Source of the DNA: Nematostella vectensis
Taxonomy: Eukaryota; Cnidaria; Anthozoa; Actiniaria; Edwardsiidae
Length of the DNA stretch: 64,000 bases
Reading direction: 5' to 3'
Assembly: GCF_932526225.1 (NCBI RefSeq)
Contig: NC_064042.1
Coordinates: 9,992,040-10,056,039 of the forward strand
The notes beneath the pieces were generated by a model. That model was given only the letters and a program-made list of their open reading frames with translations. It did no database searches and was not told where the DNA came from. The translations under genes were made by a program, and so were the position numbers. This document shows positions 1 to 11,729 of this stretch, piece by piece. Position 1 is the stretch's first letter; each line of letters starts with the position of its first letter.

Positions 1-3000
1 CCCTCCCCTGACCACCCATCATCTTCTAACCCCTCCCCCGTAGTGCAACCATCGCCAAACGTCCATCCCCACAGTAGTGTACTTCAAAACCCTCCCATCC
101 CCTCCACTCCGGTTTCTCGCTCTGTTGCGGATCCCCAGTTCCCGCCCCACATACAGGTGTATGGCAGGGAAGCCTATCGAGTGTCGGCAGCCGATCAGTT
201 GCGGGCTTTGTCAAGATCCCATAGTCACGTGATGCGTTCTTTGCCAACTGAAAGTGAGTAAACCATCAAAATGGCTCATCCGCAAAGTAAGAGAAGCCAC
301 ACTGCTAGATTGCGCTGGCACTCTTGAACCCGGTAGCCTCAACCAGCGTGAAGAATCCGTTTAGTAATCCGCACCACCCTATTTATCATCATCCACTATT
401 TTCCTTAAGTTACTCCTTATGCCTAGTGCACACTAGCGACATATCGACATAACGACATGGGCGAGCGCACTCTTATCGTCGACATAACGACATAGACATA
501 ACGATATAAGAGAAAAAACATGTCTTTTCTTTTATGTCATTATGTTCATGTCGTTATGTCGGGCTAAACATAGTGCGCGCGCCCATGCCGTTATGTTACT
601 AGTGTGCACAAGGCATTACTCAATTACTATTTTTATCTTTTGTTAGTTTATCATCAAGGAACTTTCTACATATACTAGCTGTAACATGCCACTGTAACTC
701 ATTTATAACCTGAAGAAGGCAGGTATTGGCCTGCCGAAATATCGGTTTATAAAAATACAACTCTGCGTTGTTGTCGACTTTTAAAGGTTTTATTTCATAA
801 TCAACTGCCGAGACAGACCACAAGGTCCGACGCACACCAGCATATAGAGGCTGTCCGGTGGTTTCTTCGTACGTTCATTCATCGCGCTAACTTAACATAC
901 TATTTGAAAATGAAGTAGGCCCTCCAAATCTTTTAATTTTTTGCACAATATCTGTTAGCGCCCTCCCCTTCAGAGCTCCTCCTCAATCCTAGCTACTCAC
1001 TTGACGCTTCACTATTCCTTGATGGCAATATGTTTATAATCGTAGGAAAAAACACCCATCACCCGTACTTGAGGCAGGTAGTACGACCCCACACATCACC
1101 CGTCCCACGCACGACGCAAGCGAACCTGAAAACCTCTGCTACGTCGAAGTATGCAGATGGTGATGGTAAGGCGATACAAGGGGCTTGGGTAGCGAGCGCA
1201 AGTGGCTGATATAGCAAAGTGGAGTCATGTCAATCCGTTGTTAATGGGAGTATGATACCCAAGAATTAATTCCGTTAATGTATGGCTCAGCGTAACACTC
1301 ACTAGTTCCTGTGTTTTTAATATTATTGCATGAAATTTGGCAGGAATAATTATTGATAGTGTAGTAGTGTAATGAACCTAAAAAACCTTGAAATTTTTAC
1401 AATGCTTAGTAATATGAAGGCTTTTTACCAAAGAATGCTGGTTAAAATTATAAGCTTTTTGTTTGTTTACTTGATAATTTTCCATTTATGTCAACTATAT
1501 AGCAATTTTAGGTTCATTACATAGTTTGAGGTATTAGCAATGAATATCCTTAGTTTGGTTTGTGTTCCAATTATAGTTTCAGAGCTAGAGCTGTTACCGT
1601 AAGAGCATTAAAATCATGTATTTTGGGTGTGGCTTGGTTACCATAGCAACAGTAACTGCCAAAATTGGTATCGAATGATTAGTCTCAATGAGGTTAATGA
1701 TATGTGAAATAATAAAACTGCTAAGTCTTTTGCTTAAAATTTTTGTTGTCTTGGGTATCATACCCCCTTAATGGGAGTGGTCTTTATTTTTGTTGTCTTG
1801 GGTATCATACCCCCTTAATGGGAGTGGTCTTTATTTTTTCACAGCCGGAGGAGTGGCATACGACCATGACAGGCTACCGCGAATTGTTGCGGTGCATTCT
1901 ATCATTCACTATTCCCCGAGTGGCGCAGCGAGCTCACAACCAGTCTACATTATTCGTGCACATCCCTCCGAGCTGTCGCTGACCACTGATACCGAGGCGC
2001 AGCAAAATGCACATCCGCTGACAATAAAACTCAAGGCGCGGGAAGGCTTAGGCAATCCGAACGTTGATTGCAAGAGGGAACAGAGGCTTGGCGATCAAGC
2101 CAACGTCAAACAAGAAAAAGTCAGCATCTCCGGTTCATGTGTCCACGCATCTCAGCTCATTCAACATTCACAAACACTCGAAAGCAAGGACAGGGTAAAT
2201 ACTGAGATCGACCAGAAAACTGTCACGTACTTGAAAACAGATTGCAACGAAGATGGCATGAAGAAAGACAAAACCAAAGACAAAGGCTCTTATCGTATTG
2301 GTGTTCAAAAACACACTCACAAGAGTCATGCCAAACTCCAACATCAGACTGATGCGACTCCGCCAGCAGACAAAAGCAACGTCTTTGATTCCTCTTGTGA
2401 GGGTAAATGGAAAAAGGACGGTTCTTTGGTGAAAGAACCTCTAAACTCAAGATTACGTGAGAGTATTAAACCTGCAAACGACGACACTATTCCTTCTGGC
2501 ACGGTAAGAACAGGCTCATAATAGCCTGGGGGGGGGGGGGGGGGGGGGGAGGATTTGCCATTTACACACAAAAAAGATTTGTTACCTGGTAAAAATGCAT
2601 AGTGAGATTTTTTTAGCGAGCAGATAGGCAAAAGTCGTTAACGCTGTTTTGCTGTTATGGTTCTATGGCTTTTTTCGTTTATATAGAAAAAGTCGTTAAC
2701 GCTGTTTTGGTGCTATGGCTTTTTTCGTTTATATAGAAAAAGTCGTTAACGCTGTTTTGCTGTTATGTTGCTATGGCTTTTTTTCGTTCTTATAGAAAAA
2801 ATCCTTAACGCTGTTGTGATGTTATGGTGCTATGGCTTTTTTTCGTTTATATAGAAAAAATCGTTAACGCTGTTTTGCTGTTATGTTGCTGTGGCTTTTT
2901 TTCGTTTATATAGAAAAAGTCGTTAACGCTGTTGTGATGTTATGGTTCTATGGCTTTTTTTCGTTTATATAGAAAAAATCGTTAACGCTGTTGTGATGTT

Positions 3001-4711
3001 ATGGTTCTATGGCTTTTTTTCGTTTATATAGAAAAAGTCGTTCATGCTGTTTTTGCTGTTGGCAGGATCCAAAATCATTTCACATAATCTAGAAAGAAAT
3101 ATTTTAGTTATGGTTCTATGGCTTTTTTTCGTTTATATAGAAAAAGTCGTTAATGTTGTTTTTGCTGTTGGCAGGATCCAAAATCATTTCACATAATCTA
3201 GAAAGAAATATTTTCTGACGGGCTTATGATCTCGTTTTCAGGACGATATTGAATGTGATAATGAGATGCCGAATGAGGGGAACAAGATACGATTCTTCAC
3301 CGGCGCGTGGCATCCGGGACATTCTGACGGTAGATCTCAAGAGACTGGGACCAACAATTCCGAGTCGCGAGGGACTGAAACAAGTGACTTAAAATCTCAA
3401 GGCAATAATATCAGCGAAAGCGAATCACAGAAAAAAGGAGTCCGGAAAAAGAGCGTTAGAGAGATGAGAAGTGCTTCCACCAATACCAAAAATCGCAGCC
3501 GAGCCTCTCGTAAACTGAGACCTAAAGCGAAAGATAATATTACCAGGAGTCCCAAGCCGGCAAGTGATGAAATCGATAAGAACTCCAAGGTTTCTGGAAG
3601 TAGCACGAACATGAACAGCAGTATATGCAGTAAGGAGCCTCAAGAGATTAAAGAAGTTCAGAAGACAGCCACGCCTGATTCAGTTGTCATGGCAACTGTC
3701 AACACGGACAGACAAGATGTCGAGGTGGAGCTAGACGCTCCTAACAAATCCCCTCAAGCAGGTAATGGCTTCCAGGAAGATGTTACCATGGAAACGGAGA
3801 ATGTGACGTCACGAGTGTACCGTCTGTTGAAGCCCGAAATCGAGGTTAATGAGGAGGAGGGCAGGGTTTACCTGAAGTCGAGGACATTTCGTTGGGATCC
3901 TTACTCTAGAATGTCAACGCTTAAAGCTCTGTTGCAGCGTATGGAACAGCTGAAGATACAGATAGTGCAAGAAACGTGTGAGATCAAGAAACGCGAGAAA
4001 TTGAGCAGGCTGGTCCTTCTTAGGAAGAAAGCCATCGTCGTACATGAAGATGTAAAAGCAGCAATAAATAAACATAATGAATCCGAGAAAAATGCAAAGA
4101 AATGTCCTGGTGACAAGCAGAATAAAGGCGTGATTATTAGTAGCGTGACAGAAGATCCACAATGTTTGAATGGTAAAAGGAAGCGTTTGACGCGTGACGT
4201 TGATAGCGGGACGGAAGACAAGGAATCGGGTCCTAGGACTGAGGTTTCTTCAGAGCCAATTCCTCCCAAGAAGAAGATGCTTCTTCAGGTTACTATCGTT
4301 GATGACGATGACGCCGATGAGACTATGGTAGAGGTAGGCGCAATCGAGAGGCTACACACAAACTCCTCGCCTGTCAATCAAGGTCAAGTTAACACTGCCG
4401 TCGTCAAGCCTGAAGATCACAGTTGTCATGGTGATGTTTCCCCAGTTTGCGACACTCCGCCAATAATTTCAAAACCTATATCGCTTGACCAATCACCTGC
4501 GTACTCAGATGCAAAGTCATCGGAGCCCATCGTGACATCAGAAGATGACGTCGGTGGTGAACCAGGCCACGCCTCCCAAATGAGAGACTTGAAAATTCAC
4601 AACTTGTACGAGAAACAAAGAAAGCTTATAGAGGCAGTGAAACGAATCAGTCTTAGTAGGCGTAACGTAACTGATGGTCACGTAACAAACCCCGTCACGC
4701 GTGACGCTTAG
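1..4711 (+). CDS. Unidentified basic, low-complexity nuclear-type protein (5' partial; exons 1-253, 1845-2503, 3242-4711)
   Basis: I do not recognise this gene. Three exons join in phase: the first runs in from the window edge and ends at 253 before GTGAGT (phase 1); the second starts at 1845 after TTTTTTCACAG and ends at 2503 before GTAAGA (phase 0); the third starts at 3242 after CTCGTTTTCAG and stops at 4711. The joined frame gives at least 793 residues without a stop. The N-terminal part is Pro/Ser-rich; the middle is Lys/Ser/Asn-rich and looks disordered. A helical Leu/Lys-rich stretch encoded at about 3900-4080 (STLKALLQRMEQLKIQIVQE and following) could be a coiled coil, and a second short helical segment (KIHNLYEKQRKLIEAVKRIS) lies at the C-terminus. 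Basic clusters GKRKRL and PPKKKM resemble nuclear localisation signals. A nuclear scaffold or regulatory role is only an inference. The upstream start is outside the window. Confidence 0.7.
420..615. mobile_element. 196-bp fold-back MITE with TTA flanks
   Basis: The two ends are inverted copies over about 47-50 bases: the left begins TGCCTAGTGCACACTAG and the right, read on the other strand, begins TGCCTTGTGCACACTAG. The interior also folds on itself through repeated GACATAACGACAT-type motifs. TTA lies immediately outside each end (417-419 and 616-618), which fits a 3-bp target-site duplication of the PIF/Harbinger type. It is too short to encode a transposase, so it is non-autonomous. Confidence 0.65.
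1246..1767. mobile_element. Candidate MITE with inverted GTATGATACCC ends
   Basis: GTATGATACCCAAG at 1250-1263 is the inverse of CTTGGGTATCATAC at 1750-1763. TTAATGGGAGT occurs as a direct repeat at 1241-1251 and 1768-1778, so the target duplication could be as long as this or as short as TTAA(T). The right end is then duplicated with a 47-bp period (about 1743-1838), directly before the splice acceptor at 1845. No coding sequence is seen inside. Confidence 0.45.
2504..3241 (+). repeat. Intron filled with a roughly 60-bp tandem repeat array
   Basis: Between the donor at 2504 and the acceptor at 3241 is a run of about 22 G (near 2528) followed by about nine imperfect units of roughly 60 bases. 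Each has the pattern AAAAGTCGTTAACGCTGTTT, then TATGGTTCTATGG, then TTTTTTCGTTTATATAG. Near its 3' end a longer segment beginning GGCAGGATCCAAAATCAT is itself duplicated (about 3060-3105 and 3170-3215), the second copy lying just before the exon. Confidence 0.75.
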
Positions 4712-6290
4712 AGACCTAAACAGTGAATTTTAATCTCGTTCAAAGAAACACTCATCTTATTTTTATGCCGTCATTGTTACGTTGCTGTTACAGGATTTTG
4801 AGTTTGGTAGTTTGATTCTCAGACTGTTGTATAATAAATGTGTAAGAGTTTACAATAAACTCAACAATTTCAAGTATTTACACCTTCCTTGCATTTGCCA
4901 TGTAGCCAAAGAATGTGTTTTTAAAACTGAGCAAGTGCGTAGTAGTTTAGGAATCGCGCGCAGGTGACGTGGCACTTCATGGTATGCTCCAGTTAAGTAT
5001 TTATCAGTCCAGTGTAGTGAGAAAACAAAGCTTTTATCGAATAATTTCAAATAAACATAAACCAGAATACACTCTTTTTTATCATAACCTTTTTTTATAA
5101 GAACGTTCAGACTGAGATTTCACAAAATAAAAAACATGTTGAGAATGTAATAAGGCCATCCATGGGGACCCAGGGCGTCGCGGAGATCGGGCACACAGGG
5201 AGCGCGCGAGAAAAAGAAGGGAAAGACGTCTTTCACTCCTGTTTCCGAGGATGCAATAAGGCTTGCATTCGTTAGAGCAAAAAAGCAGTTAGACTACTGT
5301 AGACCAGGATCGTACCTCTAATTCTAACAAACAGTCTTGACAAAGTACGAGTGAATGAAAGTACAAGTGAGGGAAAGATTTATAATGTTGTTCTACTTAT
5401 AGTAATAAGAATGGTTGATTTGATTAACAAGCACTGACCACGTGACGGTGTGCAGTGATTGGACAGTACTTGACAATGTAAACAATTGCATTAGATAACA
5501 TAAACTATTGGTAAAATTTGCTTTTGAAAAAATAAAACGAATGTTTTTTGTCGTGAAACTACGGGAGCAAAAGGTAACTAAAGAAACAAATATTTAACTT
5601 GTAATAGAAAATTACTGAACGTAATGAAGTGGTCACTCATCAGGGCCGTAGCAAAGGGTTTGGGCACTGGGGGCATGTCCCCCCCCTATATTTTCAAGTA
5701 TTATAAGAAAATGACCAGTAGGGGCTGTGTCCCCTATTGTTTTTTTTTAGATTTCTGTATCTTCGTCCCCCCCCCCCCCCAATAATTCGATGCTTGCTAC
5801 GGTATCCACAAGTAGCGACGGTGCGGTGTTTGCCGACTTAGATTAGGATAGGTAATCAGATGGCCAACCCAGTAGAGCTAAGCACCTACTAGAGCGTGGG
5901 CTGTCCTAAGTGAAAGTTTGTTTGATACCAATAGTCAATACATCCTATTGAAAAAAAATATTATACAAACAAAAGACCCTTGTAAGTTTACCAACTTAAT
6001 GGAAAGTTGGGACAGACAATTTCCGAAGTTTGGTGCGGACCAATCAAAGTCGTTTTTTTACTAATCCTTATAATTAAACGAACACTCCTATTCGAGCTAA
6101 ATCAATAAAAAAAAACTAATAATGTTACTATAGCCCTGAGAGGCTAATGTTACTAAGAATACTTTTAGCCTCTAAACTTTTAGCTAGAGTAAATATCTGG
6201 ACTTGTATATTTGCTTACTACTGTAAAAACATTCAGGGTGGCTTCTGATGACAGTGGGTTCCGTCGAGAATAAAAAAAACACCTTGCAAA
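4048..6290. repeat. Tandem segmental duplication, copy 1 (end of last exon plus 3' flank)
   Basis: The sequence from about 4048 reappears at about 6295 with a constant offset of 2247 bases; for example, the stretch at 4782 recurs at 7029. Copy 1 holds the last 220 codons of the upstream gene and about 1.6 kb of 3' flank. That flank contains possible polyadenylation signals (AATAAA near 4853 and 5050) but no further coding sequence. The copies differ by scattered substitutions and small indels only, so the event is recent. Confidence 0.9.
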
Positions 6291-6294
6291 TCTA

Positions 6295-8570
6295 AGATGT
6301 AAAAGCAGCAATAAATAAACATAATGAATCCGAGAAAAATGCAAAGAAATGTCCTGGTGACAAGCAGAATAAAGGCGTGATTATTAGTAGCGTGACAGAA
6401 GATCCACAATGTTTGAATGGTAAAAGGAAGCGTTTGACGCGTGACGTTGATAGCGGGACGGAAGACAAGGAATCGGGTCCTAGGACTGAGGTTTCTTCAG
6501 AGCCAATTCCTCCCAAGAAGAAGATGCTTCTTCAGGTTACTATCGTTGATGACGATGACGCCGATGAGACTATGGTAGAGGTAGGCGCAATCGAGAGGCT
6601 ACACACAAACTCCTCGCCTGTCAATCAAGGTCAAGTTAACACTGCCGTCGTCAAGCCTGAAGATCACAGTTGTCATGGTGATGTTTCCCCAGTTTGCGAC
6701 ACTCCGCCAATAATTTCAAAACCTATATCGCTTGACCAATCACCTGCGTACTCAGATGCAAAGTCATCGGAGCCCATCGTGACATCAGAAGATGACGTCG
6801 GTGGTGAACCAGGCCACGCCTCCCAAATGAGAGACTTGAAAATTCACAACTTGTACGAGAAACAAAGAAAGCTTATAGAGGCCGTGAAACGAATCAGTCT
6901 TAGTAGGCTTAACGTAACTGATGGTCACGTAACAAACCCCGTCACGCGTGACGCTTAGAGACCTAAACAGTGAATTTTAATCTCGTTCAAAGAAACACTC
7001 ATCTTATTTTTATGCCGTCATTGTTACGTTGCTGTTACAGGATTTTGAGTTTGGTAGTTTGATTCTCAGACTGTTGTATAATAAATGTGTAAGAGTTTAC
7101 AATAAACTCAACAATTTCAAGTATTTACACCTTCCTTGCATTTGCCATGTAGCCAAAGAATGTGTTTTTAAAACTGAGCAAGTGCGTAGTAGTTTAGGAA
7201 TCGCGCGCAGGTGACGTGGCACTTCATGGTATGCTCCAGTTAAGTATTTATCAGTCCAGTGTAGTGAGAAAACAAAGCTTTTATCGAATAATTTCAAATA
7301 AACATAAACCAGAATACACTCTTTTTTATCATAACCTTTTTTTATAAGAACGTTCAGACTGAGATTTCACAAAATAAAAAACATGTTGAGAATGTAATAA
7401 GGCCATCCATGGGGACCCAGGGCGTCGCGGAGATCGGGCACACAGGGAGCGCGCGAGAAAAAGAAGGGAAAGACGTCTTTCACTCCTGTTTCCGAGGATG
7501 CAATAAGGCTTGCATTCGTTAGAGCAAAAAAGCAGTTAGACTACTGTAGACCAGGATCGTACCTTTAATTCTAACAAGCAGTCTTGACAAAGTACGAGTG
7601 AATGAAAGTACAAGTGAGGGAAAGATTTATAATGTTGTTCTACTTATAGTAATAAGAGTGGTTGATTTGATTAACAAGCACTGACCACGAGACAACACTG
7701 ACCATGTGACGGTGTGCAGTGATTGGACAGTACTTGACAATGTAAACAATTGCATTAGATAACATAAACTATTGGTAAAATTTGCTTTTGAAAAAATAAA
7801 ACGAATGTTTTTTGTCGTGAAACTACGGGAGCAAAAGGTAACTAAAGAAACAAATATTTAACTTGTAATAGAAAATTACTGAACGCAATGAAGTGGTCAC
7901 TCAACAGGGCCGTAGCAAAGGGTTTGGGCACTGGGGGCATGCCCCCCCCCCCCATATTTTCAAGTATTATAAGAAAATGACCAGTAGGGGCATGGCTGTG
8001 TCCCCTATTCTTTTTTTTTTTACATTTCTGTATCGTCATCCCCTCCCCCCCCCCCCCCCCCCCCCCCAATAATTCGAGGCTTGCTACGGTATCCACAAGT
8101 AGCGACGGTGCGGTGTTTGCCGACTTAGATTAGGATAGGTAATCAGATGGCCAACCCAGTAGAGCTAAGCACCTCCTACTAGCGCGTGGGCTGTTCTAAG
8201 TGAAAGTTTGTTTGATACCAATAGTCAATACATCCTATTGAAAAAAAAATTGTACAAACAAAAGACCCTTGTAAGTTTACCAACTTAATGGAAAGTTGGG
8301 ACAGACAATTTCCGAAGTTTGGTGCGGACCAATCAAAGTCGTTTTTTTACTAATCCTTATAATTAAACGAACACTCCTATTCGAGCTAAATCAATAAAAA
8401 AAAAACTAATAATGTTACTATAGCCCTGAGAGGCTAATGTTACTAAGAATACTTTTAGCCTCTAAACTTTTAGCTAGAGTAAATATCTGGACTTGTATAT
8501 TTGCTTACTACTGTAATAACATTCAGGGTGGCTTCTGATGACAGTGGGTTCCGTCGAGAATAATGTGAAA
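6295..8570. repeat. Tandem segmental duplication, copy 2
   Basis: This is the second unit of the direct duplication of 4048-6290. It differs by a few substitutions, an extra CACTGACCACGAGACAA-type insertion near 7685, and longer C runs near 7945 and 8043. It starts inside the duplicated exon, at the sequence GATGTAAAAGCAGC, with no splice acceptor of its own that I can see. Confidence 0.9.
6298..6958 (+). pseudogene. Duplicated 3' fragment of the upstream gene's last exon
   Basis: The reading frame matches the C-terminal part of the gene ending at 4711, from the DVKAAINKHNESEKNAK region to the same terminal ISLSR...DGHVTNP sequence, with one visible replacement (Arg to Leu in SLSRRNV/SLSRLNV). 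It lacks the upstream two thirds of the exon and any obvious promoter or acceptor. It may be a dead fragment, or an alternative last exon if the upstream exon splices to it. The frame is still open for its whole length. Confidence 0.6.
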
Positions 8571-8599
8571 GATTTGCAAGGTGGTTTTTTTATGGTAAA

Positions 8600-9290
8600 A
8601 TAGGAAGTATGTTGACAAGCACTGACAACCCATTACCCACTGTAACCCATTACCTCAGATAAAATTAACTATCGGCAAAATTAGCGAGGACAAAGGAAAG
8701 CTTTGAAAAAGAGTTTAAGGATACAAAACGAATGTCCTTTGCCATTAAACTAAAGGAGTATGTAGGAGAGATGAAAAGGTAACTCTAGAGAAACAAATAT
8801 TTAACTTGTAATCGAAAGCTACTGAATGTAAGGTGATAGGAATGGTCATTCAAGTAGCGTGGGCGCGGTGTTTGCTCCTCGGGCTACTAGAGCGTGGGTA
8901 GCCTGCGTAGCAAGCGTTTCTGTGGAGTTTCGAGCGAGGATTGTGGTCGCGCAAAATATGGGGAGAGAGAGAAGGAAGTTTTTCTTCTTCCCCTTCCCCC
9001 TTTTCTTTTTTTGCGCTCGCCCAATTTTTCGCGCGGCCATATTCCCCGCGCACTCTCTTTTCCTGCTGAAACTCCACAGAAACGCTTGCTACGCAGGCTA
9101 GAGCGTGGGTTGTCCTACGTGAGACGTTAATGATTTTTAGAGTAAATCTTTCATATTAAAAGAAGATTGTACAAATAGAGGACTTTGTAAGTTTACCAAC
9201 TTAATGGAAAGTTAATGCGGACCAATCACAATCATTATTTCACTAATAGCGAATATCATCCTATTCAAGCTAAATCAATAAAAAAACTAA
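8600..9290. repeat. Older, diverged third copy of the duplicated 3' flank
   Basis: The order of recognisable blocks matches the second half of the duplication units: GTTGACAAGCACTGA, AACTATCGGCAAAATT, ACAAAACGAATGTCC, ACAAATATTTAACTTGTAAT, the GAGCGTGGG motif and GTTTACCAACTTAATGG. The copy is clearly more diverged than copies 1 and 2, lacks the exon portion, and is interrupted by a MITE at 8900-9099. Confidence 0.7.
8900..9099. mobile_element. 200-bp MITE with perfect 11-bp target-site duplication
   Basis: The ends are inverted copies of AGCCTGCGTAGCAAGCGTTT followed by CTGTGGAGTTTC. AGAGCGTGGGT flanks both sides exactly (8889-8899 and 9100-9110). The duplicated region at 5891-5901 and its copy near 8170 keep the same site without the insertion, so the integration can be read directly. 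A 10-11 bp duplication fits the Mutator-like group, though no transposase is present. Confidence 0.85.
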
Positions 9291-9299
9291 TAATGCAAA

Positions 9300-10820
9300 A
9301 AATAATACCACTTACCACGATCAGTAAAAACTGAATTTGTTCTAATTGGTTCGGCTGTCGAACATCTATGGTAACACATCTATCGAAACAAAAATGCATT
9401 AAAAACGGCGTCTGGAGTATCCGGTTATCGCATAAATACCCCGGAATACAAATAAAAGGTCAAGATTTGTTGTAGTTTTTTTCTCTCGTTATCTCGCTCC
9501 AAGGCGTGTACCTGATGATAACCTGAGGCTTCGCTGTTGGCGCTGTATGAAGACTCTTTTGGCGGTGTGTACTTCATATTCACTTCAGGGGGTCAGCTTT
9601 TTGAAGTAGGTATCTCTAGAAACAAAACAAAATCAATCCTTAGCTCGGCGAAAACCCCAGCTAGCCGGGATATCAAATGGTCGGTTCATAAACAGTAGCT
9701 GTTTAAAATACTGATCGGATTCGAGCTCCATGTTGTGTATTCCGGTGGCTCCGTACCGGGCAGTCCCTTAGATTATTTGTGATCAAAGCTACCGCCCACA
9801 TTGTCGAGCTCCCTGTTGTGTAGTCCGGTGGCTCCAGGCAGACTGTACTGTCCCTTAGGTTATTTGTGAACAAAGCTACCGCCCTCATTGTCGAACTCCC
9901 TGTGGTGAACTTATCTAACCGTAAATTCCAATCTTCACTCGTCAGACATTCCAGAAATGATAAAATCAGCCGTACCAACGCACGCTAATGTAATCCGGAA
10001 AGAAGTTGTCACGTTTGTTACTCGGTCACGTTATCACATAACACCCACTTATTAGAGGGGCATAAGGTCGTAGCAAATAAACAGACGCTGAATTCTAGTA
10101 TGATAAAAACAACACGTCGATAAAACCGCGAACCAAGCTAGCAACATAAGCTGAGAAATTGACCAATGTTGATGTCTCAAGTTGTGCAAGATTGTGTGGA
10201 ATGATAAGTTAATTATAATAAGAAGATAAAAATCGGACAAAGTATGGTGTGTGAAGATTATGGCTATCACTTCGGCCCTATTGAGTTCTCAGACTCATTT
10301 TCCTACAGGCTTTCCTGTACCTTCCCTTCCCCCGCCCACTATTCGCCGATAAGCTCTTCCTATTCTAGCGTTATCTAACCGTTTCCGAAACATAGTGTGG
10401 CGTCATTCCAAGCGTTTAACCTTCACACGTACGTGACGAAACTAGCGTTACGTAAACAGAACAAAAAGACGCTTGAAACAAGAAGTTGGTTCATTGTTAT
10501 ACTAGCTCAGTAGTTTAGAGGTCCAAATTGAAGATCAAAGATCAAGCTTTTTAAGAAATTCACCTTTCTGGTTTAGCCGAATTCGTCAACATTACGACAG
10601 AAAAACCAGCGAACGGTAAGCTAAAAGTTTTGGTTTTGGTTTTGGCTCTTTGTTATTGATAAAATTATATAAAAGGAACAGCAAAGGTAGCCTACATATT
10701 CCACTAGATATTGAATATCCGTTTTATGACTTTTATTTATGTTTTTATTCCAATTTCAACACGAGGAACACGCCTCAGTTTTCGGTAAAAAATAAACGAT
10801 ATTTCTCCGTGTTTGATCAT
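9300..10820. other. Intergenic spacer with minor internal repeats
   Basis: I see no convincing gene here. At about 9720-9900 there is a short imperfect direct repeat of roughly 75 bases built around GTTGTGTA(G/T)TCCGGTGGCTCC. Small open frames on the minus strand follow this repeat and look incidental. Confidence 0.5.
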
Positions 10821-10834
10821 AGTTAGTATGGTTT

Positions 10835-11145
10835 AGTATAGTAAGTATAGTAAACTAGAGACTACTTATTGTGAAATTGGTTAAGTATAGTTGTATAGTA
10901 AACTAGAGACTACCTTTTGTGAAATCGGTTAAGTATAGTTGTATAGTAAACTAGAGACTACCTTTTGTGAAATTGGTTAAGTATAGTTGTATAGTAAACT
11001 AGAGACTACTTATTGTGAAATTGGTTAGGTATAGTTGTATAGTAAACTAGAGACTACTTATTGTGAAATTGGTTAGGTATAGTTGTATAGTAAACTAGAG
11101 ACTACTTATTGTGAAATTGGTTAGGTATAGTTGTATAGTAAACTT
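10835..11145. repeat. 48-bp minisatellite, about six copies
   Basis: The unit begins GTATAGTTGTATAGTAAACT and continues AGAGACTAC, then TTATTGTGAAATTGGTTA. Variation is mostly at a CTTTT/TTATT position and an AAG/AGG position, and neighbouring copies share variants, as expected of a locally homogenised array. It is not coding. Confidence 0.9.
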
Positions 11146-11612
11146 GATACACTTGTGGATTCTGGGGTCAACATTCCGGCGTCGGCTTACTTCTATACAT
11201 GCACTTAATAATTAGTTACCTTTATTGATGTACATATTGAACTCTAAAAAGCATAAAATATAAGATCTATAGTTATTTTTCTATTCTATTAGATTGCGAT
11301 CGTGCTTTTTATAGGTTCATCATGACCTTTTATTAATCGTGAAGCAACTGATTTTTAAAACAGTAAAAATTGTTTAAAAAAACAGTCTAGCCACATATAA
11401 ATCGGATTGTGCTTTTTCCTTAATTCAAATATTCTTTATTTTGTCCCAATGCTATCTTCGCTCGTCATGCTACTACAAAATTTAGATAAAAGGAAAAGTG
11501 TGACAATATGTACAACCAAGTTGTCTGTGTTTTGTCAGCTGTAGGGGGAACAACAAATGTCAAGCTAGAACCACGTTGTTTATTCGTTTGAAGAACAACC
11601 CACTCTATCACT

Positions 11613-11716
11613 AGCCAGCGTAGCAAGCGTTTCTGTGGAGTTTCAGCAGGAAAAGAGCGAGCAGCGAGGAATATGGCCGCGCGAAAAACTCCACAGAAAC
11701 GCTTGCTACGCAGGCT
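11613..11716. mobile_element. 104-bp MITE, second copy of the 8900-9099 family
   Basis: The ends are inverted AGCC(A/T)GCGTAGCAAGCGT sequences, as in the element at 8900. ACTCTATCAC flanks both sides (11602-11611 and 11717-11726), a 10-bp target-site duplication with an eleventh base differing. The interior is shorter than in the first copy, so this is a separately inserted, internally deleted member. Confidence 0.85.
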
Positions 11717-11729
11717 ACTCTATCACACA

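Larger units (their letters stand above)
254..1844 (+). other. Intron of the 5' gene, carrying transposon remnants
   Basis: This 1.6-kb stretch lies between two in-phase exons (donor GTGAGT, acceptor TTCACAG). It holds a fold-back element at 420-615 and a second inverted-repeat candidate at about 1246-1767. Otherwise it is AT-rich and I see no coding potential. Confidence 0.65.

Noticed and set aside
8846-9130. Overlapping 64-80 codon frames on both strands
   Set aside because: They coincide with the fold-back MITE at 8900-9099, whose symmetry creates similar frames on both strands.
10835-11145. CRISPR-like regular repeat spacing at the 48-bp array
   Set aside because: The units are contiguous with no unique spacers, and the sequence is eukaryotic. 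It is a minisatellite.
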